DNA of 5,977 nucleotides. It comes from Candidatus Scybalomonas excrementavium. GTDB taxonomy: Bacteria > Bacillota > Clostridia > Lachnospirales > Lachnospiraceae. Both the position numbers and the translations under genes were made by a program. Location of the stretch: positions 1-5,977 of the forward strand of contig JADIML010000159.1 of NCBI GenBank assembly GCA_017694765.1, given 5' to 3'. This document shows, in pieces, positions 1 through 5,041 of the stretch (its first letter is position 1; each line of letters opens with the position of its first letter). A model generated the notes under the pieces. That model was given only the letters and a program-made list of their open reading frames with translations, was not told the origin of the DNA and did no database searches.

Positions 1-59
1 TTATTAGTGTAAGCGAAGAAGCATTAGAAGAAATGCTAGCAAAACAAAGAAAGTGCTGA
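1..59 (+). CDS. 3' end of an unidentified plus-strand gene (partial)
   Basis: Reading from base 3, an open frame gives 18 residues, ISVSEEALEEMLAKQRKC, then TGA at 57-59. The peptide is a charged, amphipathic helix-like tail of the kind common at protein C-termini. A strong hairpin followed by six T residues starts 38 nt after the stop and is oriented to end a plus-strand transcript, which supports a real gene end here. It converges with the minus-strand operon that ends at 192. The product cannot be recognised from so few residues. The alternative is chance open frame at the window edge. Confidence 0.5.
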   Translation, partial: ISVSEEALEEMLAKQRKC

Positions 60-97
60 TTCCAAATGGCTTGTTAAGAGAAATTCCTATCATATAA

Positions 98-153
98 AAA
101 ATACGTATTTTCTAGAAAATTGAAATCACTAGATAATACGTATTTTCTTTTTT
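98..153 (+). terminator. Rho-independent terminator between convergent genes, probably bidirectional
   Basis: Arms 98-115 and 129-146 pair at 17 of 18 positions (one T-T mismatch, 110/134) around a 13-nt loop. On the plus strand the stem is followed by C and six T residues (148-153), so it should end the gene stopping at 59. On the minus strand the stem is flanked by an A-tract at 96-101, giving a T-run in that transcript, so it can also serve the operon ending at 192. Each arm holds the self-complementary core AATACGTATT, so the arms are also direct repeats of each other. Confidence 0.85.
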
Positions 154-191
154 ATTATTAATATATTGTCTAATAAGATAATTTTAATATA

Positions 192-653
192 TTATTTGGT
201 AATTTGTATTAAAATTTCTGCGAAAAGTGCTGATGTAAAAAAAGTACCAAACATAACTAAAAGTGTAACTACAACACCTCTCCAGCCAATTTTTTTAAAC
301 TCTGCCCAGCTCTTTCCAATTGATATCCCTGTATAAGCAAGAACCGGTGTACAAATCGCCATTAATTCTACTTTACTTGTAGCTTCTACAACAAAATTAC
401 TTGTTGGACTCATTGGCAGGGCAAGTAAGATACCAATAATCGAAATATAACACATAGCTGGCATATTAATAGGAATGACTTTCGCTAATATCATACCGAT
501 TATACTAATTCCAACTAAAATTAACATTCCCGGTATAGAATCTATGATATGATGCTGATATCCAATGAGATTTCCAACTAAAATAATCGTACCTGTAATG
601 AGCAACACTAATGTCCACTCTAATATTTGTTCCAATGTAATTGTCTTTTCCAT
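192..653 (-). CDS. Small multipass membrane protein, partner of the DUF3100 protein
   Basis: This 153-residue protein is almost entirely hydrophobic. About five membrane segments can be seen, near residues 10-31, 40-60, 64-82, 98-113 and 126-148. Two loops look constrained: MSPTSN at 81-86 and the polar stretch GKSWAEFKKIGWRG at 113-126. I recognise no named family. The last loop loosely recalls the transport halves of LysO/DUF340-type or secondary carriers, but this is an impression only. ATG at 653 is preferred over an upstream in-frame TTG at 689, because AGGGAG lies 6 nt before the ATG and the TTG lacks a good ribosome site. It follows the DUF3100 gene by 10 nt and is last in the operon. 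Such tight pairing suggests that the two form one membrane complex, probably a carrier. Substrate and direction are unknown. Confidence 0.8.
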   Translation of the reverse strand: MEKTITLEQILEWTLVLLITGTIILVGNLIGYQHHIIDSIPGMLILVGISIIGMILAKVIPINMPAMCYISIIGILLALPMSPTSNFVVEATSKVELMAICTPVLAYTGISIGKSWAEFKKIGWRGVVVTLLVMFGTFFTSALFAEILIQITK

Positions 654-659
654 ATAATT

Positions 660-665
660 CTCCCT
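660..665 (-). promoter_or_regulatory. Shine-Dalgarno overlapping the upstream stop codon; decides the start at 653
   Basis: On the minus strand AGGGAG sits 6 nt before ATG at 651-653, and its AG belongs to the TAG stop (664-666) of the DUF3100 gene. A ribosome terminating on the upstream gene would sit on this site, so translation of the two membrane proteins is likely coupled. A second AGGGAG lies 10 nt further upstream, at 670-675. The longer reading from TTG at 687-689 would add 12 very polar residues (EEEKGRNREN) and has no comparable site. Confidence 0.75.
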
Positions 666-1482
666 ATTTCTCCCTTTTTCTTCTTCCAAGTTTTGGCTCT
701 AAAATTTTATATAATTTTTCCGTTAATGGCAATCCAAGGAAAATGGAAATATAAAGTCCTCCAATGCTTGAAATTAAATTACTAATACTTGCATATGCCG
801 TTAATGTAGTTGCTGCTTCTTTTTTTAATTCTAAAAGAGGTGCTAATGCTGCTGTCATCATACCAGCACTTCCACATCCTGTTGCCATTGCATAAGCTTC
901 TACTGAAATTGGAGTTGCACTTGCTAATAAACTAGCTACTGCTCCCATAAAAATAGTGCCAAATACAGTACCAACAACATATACCATCATAACACCACGA
1001 AATTCTGGTGTGTCAGAGCCATATCGTTCTGAAATTAATGCTACATTTGGTTCTCTCCCAATAGAATGTGTCATACCGATACTTTCTCTTTTAAACCCTA
1101 ATAATAAAGCGGCTGGTAAGGCAAATAAAATCGTTCCTAAGTTTCCTAAATTTTGTAAAATTAACGCTGGACCTGCCGTAACAATTTCTTCAATCGCAAC
1201 ACCACTTGTAATACTGATTTTACCTATCAAAAGAGTAATTCCAATGGAAATTAAATTACTTGCTGTTTCTGACTGTCTCTCTTTTAGCCATTTTAAAGGC
1301 TTCATTAAATAGATAATCAGACAAAAAATCATCGCATAGATCATTGGTAATAAAATAATACTTCCTGGTCCAAATGGAATCTTTGCTGCTCCAATCTTTT
1401 CACTTACAATTGTTGCAAGCAAAGCTGTTATGTAAACTCGATAATCTGTAAAAAGTTTTTGACTATTTTTCATCTCTTTCAT
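664..1482 (-). CDS. DUF3100-family multipass membrane protein, putative carrier
   Basis: The 272 residues look like the DUF3100 family, integral membrane proteins of unknown function. About seven or eight hydrophobic segments are visible, roughly at 15-30, 38-60, 74-90, 101-129, 163-188, 196-216 and 226-252. The stretches that look most family-specific are THSIGREPNVALISERYG (138-155), probably a polar or re-entrant substrate loop, and the small-residue helix ATGCGSAGMMTAALAP (200-215). The lysine- and arginine-rich tail GRRKREK is probably cytoplasmic. ATG at 1482 is chosen: AAGGA lies 8 nt upstream inside the end of the preceding gene, whereas the ATG three codons later has only a poorly spaced site. 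The gene starts 2 nt after the M20 hydrolase stop. By context it probably moves the substrate or product of that hydrolase, together with the small membrane protein downstream. Family call is from memory; function is inferred. Confidence 0.8.
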   Translation of the reverse strand: MKEMKNSQKLFTDYRVYITALLATIVSEKIGAAKIPFGPGSIILLPMIYAMIFCLIIYLMKPLKWLKERQSETASNLISIGITLLIGKISITSGVAIEEIVTAGPALILQNLGNLGTILFALPAALLLGFKRESIGMTHSIGREPNVALISERYGSDTPEFRGVMMVYVVGTVFGTIFMGAVASLLASATPISVEAYAMATGCGSAGMMTAALAPLLELKKEAATTLTAYASISNLISSIGGLYISIFLGLPLTEKLYKILEPKLGRRKREK

Positions 1483-1484
1483 TT

Positions 1485-2813
1485 CTATTTTCCTTCCCCA
1501 TATACAATTGTTCGATCATTTTTTTGTAAAAATTTCAAATATTCTTCTTTTGTCATCTTTGGTTTGAAGCCTTTTAAAATTTCATGAGCTCCTTTTGCAC
1601 CATCACATAATAAATCAATGATTGTCATAGCCATTGCTTTGGCTGGAATGATACAAGCAAGTTCTTCATCAACAACTTCAAATTCTTTCGTATGAAGCCC
1701 ACCTTTAATTCCTCCTATCATTGGATGAATTGCTGGCATTAAATGGGAAATATCTCCAAAATCAAAAGAACCTGTAAAATCGCCTCCATCAATGATCTTT
1801 CCCTCTAATCCTAAGACTTCTAAGTTCTTTTTCATAACCTCATCAAAATCTTCTTGTCTTAAAATTGGGCAATATCCTGGAATTTCTGTAATTTCTACTT
1901 TAGCTCCAACTGCCATCGCTCCTGCTTGAATCGCTCGATTCACTCTCTCATTCACATCTTCTAATCCTTGTATCGTTCTTGTTCGAACGTACGACTCCAT
2001 ATGAACATCTGCTGGAACGACATTCACAATGTCTCCTCCTTTTGTAATAATTGGATGGAAACGTACACGTTCACTTTCTTTAAAAGTGCTTCTAAGGGCA
2101 TTGACATAATTTATTGCTAACATAGCAGCATCTAATGCATTAATACCGTCATAAGGTGCTGAACCTGCATGAGCTTCTTTTCCAATGAAGTGGATTTTCT
2201 TTCCAACAAATCCATTGCTTTCTGGTCCAATGAGTGCCTTTGCTTCTCCTAAATCTTGAGAATGGAACATCATTGCCATGTCAACATGATCAAGATACCC
2301 CTTCTTAATCAGCTCTTGTTTTCCACCAAAATACGTTAATTTGCCCTCTTTCTTTAACTTATCACGATATTCTAATTCAATAAACTCTTCTGCTGGAGTT
2401 GCAATTACATCGATTAGTCCATCTAATTCATTAATAACTCCACTTTTTATCAATCCTGTAATTGCTCCTAACATACCTGTAATTTGCAAAAAATGCCCAC
2501 AAGTATGACTTGCACCTATTTCATTTGCATCTTTATGCTCTTTACAACTAATTCCATCAAGTTCCCCCATAATAGCGATACAAGGGCCTTTTGTTCTTCC
2601 TTTTACTTGTGCACGACAACCAGTAATCGCAATATTTTTCTCAACAGATAACCCTAGTTCATTCTCCAAATATGTCGCAACTGTATGAGTTGTCTTTACT
2701 TCTTTGTAACCAAACTCTGGATTACAATAAATCTGATTTTTAATGGCAAACAGCTTATCCTTATTGCCATCAATTGCCTTTATTACAGCTTCTTTCATCT
2801 CTAATTTTGTCAT
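1485..2813 (-). CDS. M20-family metallo-amidohydrolase, AbgB-like
   Basis: This 442-residue cytosolic enzyme has no signal peptide and belongs to the M20 peptidase/amidohydrolase superfamily, whose AbgB/aminoacylase-like members cleave N-acyl amino acids or dipeptides such as p-aminobenzoyl-glutamate. Expected metal-centre residues are present: C105 and H107 in HTCGHF, the E142-E143 pair in TPAEE, H184 in MMFHS and H374 in GGLHTKEFE. H215 in GKEAHAGSAP fits the dimerisation-domain histidine that reaches into the partner's active site, with that lid domain near residues 200-310. Where many relatives have CGHD, this protein has CGHF; AbgB itself has Asn there, so activity is not excluded. Length suits the family. 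ATG at 2813 has GAGG 9 nt upstream. It is first in an operon with two membrane proteins, which suggests that it acts on an imported compound. The exact substrate cannot be read from sequence. Confidence 0.9.
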   Translation of the reverse strand: MTKLEMKEAVIKAIDGNKDKLFAIKNQIYCNPEFGYKEVKTTHTVATYLENELGLSVEKNIAITGCRAQVKGRTKGPCIAIMGELDGISCKEHKDANEIGASHTCGHFLQITGMLGAITGLIKSGVINELDGLIDVIATPAEEFIELEYRDKLKKEGKLTYFGGKQELIKKGYLDHVDMAMMFHSQDLGEAKALIGPESNGFVGKKIHFIGKEAHAGSAPYDGINALDAAMLAINYVNALRSTFKESERVRFHPIITKGGDIVNVVPADVHMESYVRTRTIQGLEDVNERVNRAIQAGAMAVGAKVEITEIPGYCPILRQEDFDEVMKKNLEVLGLEGKIIDGGDFTGSFDFGDISHLMPAIHPMIGGIKGGLHTKEFEVVDEELACIIPAKAMAMTIIDLLCDGAKGAHEILKGFKPKMTKEEYLKFLQKNDRTIVYGEGK

Positions 2814-2879
2814 AACGATATCCTCTTCCTTTATTTTTTAGTTTCTTTTTTGATAATAAAACTAATTTTACCACTATAA

Positions 2880-2908
2880 ATCATACCGTTAGATAAATTG
2901 TATGTCAA
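2880..2908 (-). promoter_or_regulatory. Sigma-A-type promoter of the hydrolase/membrane-protein operon
   Basis: On the minus strand a perfect -35, TTGACA (2903-2908), is followed by a 17-nt spacer and TATGAT (2880-2885), one mismatch from the consensus -10. Transcription should start near 2873, leaving a leader of about 60 nt before ATG at 2813, with AAAGGAAGAGGA as the ribosome-binding region. It is the best promoter-like match I found in the window. Confidence 0.85.
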
Positions 2909-2975
2909 TTCTATTTTTTATTTTTAAATACGATCTGTAAACATAAATCTAAGAAATGCCTTGCTATCTATTTTG

Positions 2976-2999
2976 TTTGTTACCAGTATGTTACCAATA
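2976..2999 (-). promoter_or_regulatory. Tandem direct repeat upstream of the hydrolase operon, possible operator
   Basis: The plus strand shows TGTTACCA twice, at 2978-2985 and 2989-2996, exactly 11 bp apart, about one helical turn. Extending to 13 bp (2976-2988 and 2987-2999) still gives 11 matches. The repeats lie about 70-90 bp upstream of the -35 box, between the efp terminator and the promoter. That position suits an activator or an upstream operator. No regulator gene is visible in the window, so the assignment is tentative. Confidence 0.4.
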
Positions 3000-3039
3000 G
3001 TACTTTTTTTAAACTGTTTTCGTGAAATGATACAAAAGA

Positions 3040-3074
3040 AAAAACCACGAAAATAAGCCATTTTCGTGGTTTTT
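3040..3074 (-). terminator. Rho-independent terminator of efp
   Basis: Arms 3040-3053 and 3061-3074 are perfectly complementary over 14 bp around a 7-nt loop (3054-3060), with core CCACG/CGTGG. Read on the minus strand, the second arm ends in a T-run continued by TCTTTTG. The hairpin begins about 24 nt after the efp stop codon and separates efp from the downstream hydrolase operon, which has its own promoter. Confidence 0.9.
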
Positions 3075-3097
3075 GTCTGTTTACATTCGCATTAGAA

Positions 3098-3655
3098 TTA
3101 TACTCTTGATAAGTATTCTCCTGTACGAGTATCAATTTTAATTGTATCTCCTTCATTTACGAATAAAGGAACTAATACAGTTGCTCCAGTTTCTACTGTA
3201 CATGGTTTTGTAGCACCTGTTGCTGTATCACCTTTTACACCTGGTTCACATTCTGTAATTAATAATTCTACGAATAATGGTGGTTCAACTGTAAAGATCT
3301 GTCCAGCGTGAGCTACTGTTTTTACCATTTCATTTTCTTTTACGAATTTTAACGCATCGCCAATTGCTTCTGCATTTAAAGCGATCTGATCGTATGTTTC
3401 AACATCCATGAAATGGAATAAATCTCCATCAGAATATAAATACTGCATATCTTTTCTTTCGATATGAGCTTGAGGACATTTTTCAGTTGGACGGAAAGTT
3501 TTTTCTACCACACCGCCACTCTTGATGTTTCTTAATTTGGTACGAACGAACGCTGCACCTTTTCCTGGTTTTACATGTTGGAATTCAATAATCTGATAAA
3601 TGTTTCCTTCGTATTCGATGGTAACACCATTTCTAAATTCACCTGCTGATATCAT
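3098..3655 (-). CDS. efp: Elongation factor P
   Basis: EF-P binds between the P and E sites of ribosomes stalled on consecutive prolines and promotes peptide-bond formation. The 185 residues match the usual length and three-domain layout: an N-terminal KOW-like domain (about 1-63) with the loop KPGKGAAFVRTKLRNI (29-44), then two OB-fold domains. K32 at the tip of PGKG is the position modified in many bacteria. The middle domain starts after FRPTEKCPQAHIERKDMQYLY, and the C-terminal domain has the signature GATKPCTVETGATVLVPLFV and ends in TRTGEYLSRV. Start ATG has AAGGAGG 9 nt upstream. No K32 modification gene is visible in the window. It has its own promoter and terminator, so it is probably monocistronic and constitutively expressed. 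Confidence 0.98.
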   Translation of the reverse strand: MISAGEFRNGVTIEYEGNIYQIIEFQHVKPGKGAAFVRTKLRNIKSGGVVEKTFRPTEKCPQAHIERKDMQYLYSDGDLFHFMDVETYDQIALNAEAIGDALKFVKENEMVKTVAHAGQIFTVEPPLFVELLITECEPGVKGDTATGATKPCTVETGATVLVPLFVNEGDTIKIDTRTGEYLSRV

Positions 3656-3695
3656 AAAGATATTCCTCCTTAAATAATCACTATAAGCTTATTCT

Positions 3696-3724
3696 ATTTT
3701 ATACTAAAAGCTGTGATTTTTCAA
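3696..3724 (-). promoter_or_regulatory. Sigma-A-type promoter of efp
   Basis: The minus strand reads TTGAAA (3719-3724), a 17-nt spacer, then TAAAAT (3696-3701). Expected transcription start is near 3689, giving a leader of about 34 nt to ATG at 3655. Upstream of the -35 box is a long A/T-only-like stretch (about 3730-3790) that could act as an UP element, fitting strong expression of a translation factor. Confidence 0.75.
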
Positions 3725-3951
3725 CTATTTTTTCAGATAAGTAAAATTTAAAATAATTACAATTTCTATTTTTATAATAAAAATCATATTTTTTCTCAAT
3801 AAACACTAAATTTTATTTATCACAAAACTGCTTAACTTCTTCGAATGGAATGCCTGTTCATTTGGAGATCGTTTGCTCCAAATAAATTGTATACCATTAC
3901 AGGTAGGCAAAAAGAAACTATGATTTTATATCAAACTTACGTATACTTGTA
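3725..3951. other. Intergenic region between yqeG and efp with an unassigned structured segment
   Basis: Together with the efp promoter and leader this gap is 296 nt. From 3725 to about 3830 it is very AT-rich and holds nothing I can name beyond a possible UP element and a weak all-AT hairpin (3768-3784). From about 3841 to 3909 the composition is less AT-rich and inverted repeats are nested: ATTTGGAG (3860-3867) pairs with CTCCAAAT (3876-3883), while TGCCT (3851-3855) pairs with AGGCA (3905-3909), extended by GT/AC across a bulge. Neither hairpin is followed by a T-run on either strand, so it is not a standard terminator. It could be a small RNA, an RNA element at the yqeG 3' end, or a gene remnant. 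Confidence 0.4.
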
Positions 3952-4452
3952 CTAATTTTTATGTTTATAACCATGTAATACAATTTTTTCCAAATAGCGT
4001 TTTAACACAATTTGAATCTCTTCTTTTGGATGAATCGGATTGACTAAAATGCTTTTTATACCTGCTCGATTCGCTCCATATATATCCGTAAAAAGCTGAT
4101 CGCCTACAAAAAGAGTATTCGTTACATCTGTTCCCATTTTTTTCATACCAATCTGATACGACTTTATCGATGGCTTATTTGCCTTAAATATATAAAACTC
4201 TATTCCAACTGCTTGACTAAAGGAAGTTACTCTTTGTTCTTTATTATTGGACATCACACAGACTTTATATCCTATCTTTTTTAAGCGCTTAAAAAGCTGA
4301 ATTGCTCTTTCATCAGCTGGCTCTCCATGAGGTACTAATGTATTATCAATATCAAATAAAATACCTCGATACCCTTTTTCATAGTATTCTTCAAATGGAA
4401 TTTCATAGGTAGAACTCATCCATTTATCTGGAAAAAATTTTTCAAATATCAT
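3952..4452 (-). CDS. yqeG: YqeG-family HAD phosphatase
   Basis: The 166 residues match the YqeG (HAD IIIA) family of small cytosolic phosphatases. All HAD motifs are visible: motif I FDIDNT with nucleophile D34 and acid D36; motif II MSNN (S68); motif III K93 in ANKPSIK; motif IV GDQLFTDIYGANRAG with D118 and D123, the Mg2+-binding acids. No cap domain is inserted, as in class III members that act on large or open substrates. The family's physiological substrate is not settled as far as I know; the fold predicts phosphate-ester hydrolysis. ATG at 4452 has AAAGGAGG 6 nt upstream. It lies 42 nt after mobB on the same strand, with no clear promoter between, so it is probably transcribed with moeA-mobB. 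A direct role in cofactor synthesis is not shown by this. Confidence 0.92.
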   Translation of the reverse strand: MIFEKFFPDKWMSSTYEIPFEEYYEKGYRGILFDIDNTLVPHGEPADERAIQLFKRLKKIGYKVCVMSNNKEQRVTSFSQAVGIEFYIFKANKPSIKSYQIGMKKMGTDVTNTLFVGDQLFTDIYGANRAGIKSILVNPIHPKEEIQIVLKRYLEKIVLHGYKHKN

Positions 4453-4494
4453 ATTCTTCCTCCTTTGTCGATTTTATATAGAGCTTATCACGAT

Positions 4495-4998
4495 TTACTT
4501 CCCATGATTTAATAGAAGTTTTAGCACTTTATCGAATAACTTCGTATCTTGTTTGCAAAGATATGTTTCATTGCCACAATATGTTTGATATGTTTCATCT
4601 ATAATACAAGCCAAACGCCCAATTTCATTCGAAACTGGTATTTCACTAATTCCAGTACGAAGTAGCTCTACTTTAGGATATTCTTCTTTTTTGCATCCTT
4701 CAATTAAAATGATATCCATTTCTTGTAGATCTGCAATAAAACTTTCTAGCGTTCTTTTTTCTCGTTGAATTTGAAGCCACTGACCATCAGAAAAAACAAT
4801 ACTTGTATCGGCACCTGCATGATAATGCTGAAAATTATCTTCTGTATAATGTGTTGTTTGAAATTCATGTCCATCATGCTTAACTGTTCCAACTATGTAT
4901 CCTTTTTCTTTGAGATAACTTGTGAATCCATTCATAAATGTTGTTTTTCCAGTGTTCTTTAAACCACACACTTGAAGTATATATGGCTTTTTCTTCAT
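4495..4998 (-). CDS. mobB: Molybdopterin-guanine dinucleotide biosynthesis protein MobB
   Basis: MobB is a P-loop GTP-binding protein that assists the step attaching GMP to molybdopterin; the transferase MobA does the chemistry. The 167 residues are a typical length. Walker A is GLKNTGKTT (12-20), followed by the family motif GTVKHDGH (37-44) and HYHAGAD (58-64), corresponding to the usual RAGA region. ILIEGCKKEEYPKVELLR (97-114) contains the characteristic E-G and K-x-E residues. Start ATG has GAGG 9 nt upstream. It lies 43 nt after moeA and 42 nt before yqeG on the same strand. No mobA is in the window; it may lie upstream or elsewhere. Presence of mobB suggests that the host uses the dinucleotide form of the cofactor, as in formate dehydrogenases and related enzymes (inference). 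Confidence 0.95.
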   Translation of the reverse strand: MKKKPYILQVCGLKNTGKTTFMNGFTSYLKEKGYIVGTVKHDGHEFQTTHYTEDNFQHYHAGADTSIVFSDGQWLQIQREKRTLESFIADLQEMDIILIEGCKKEEYPKVELLRTGISEIPVSNEIGRLACIIDETYQTYCGNETYLCKQDTKLFDKVLKLLLNHGK

Positions 4999-5041
4999 CT
5001 TCTATTCCTCTCTATCCATATACGAATAAACTCTTACTACT

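Noticed and set aside
956..1312. Plus-strand open frame of 118 codons
   Set aside because: It lies wholly antisense to the DUF3100 gene, has no ribosome site, and its composition is the mirror of a hydrophobic coding frame.
3768..3784. Hairpin ATTTTTA / TAAAAAT as a terminator after yqeG
   Set aside because: The stem is only 7 bp of A-T pairs with no following T-run in either direction, as expected by chance in such AT-rich DNA.
3851..3909. Molybdenum-cofactor riboswitch
   Set aside because: The segment is downstream, not upstream, of the cofactor genes and I see none of the conserved GC-rich helices of that motif.
3845..3955. Plus-strand ATG frame of 36 codons (begins MECLFIWRSFAPN)
   Set aside because: No ribosome site, runs into the end of yqeG and resembles no protein I know; a gene remnant remains possible, so the segment is listed as unassigned.
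4453..4494. Separate promoter for yqeG (TATATAAAAT in the gap)
   Set aside because: A -10-like string is present, but no acceptable -35 box lies at the right distance.
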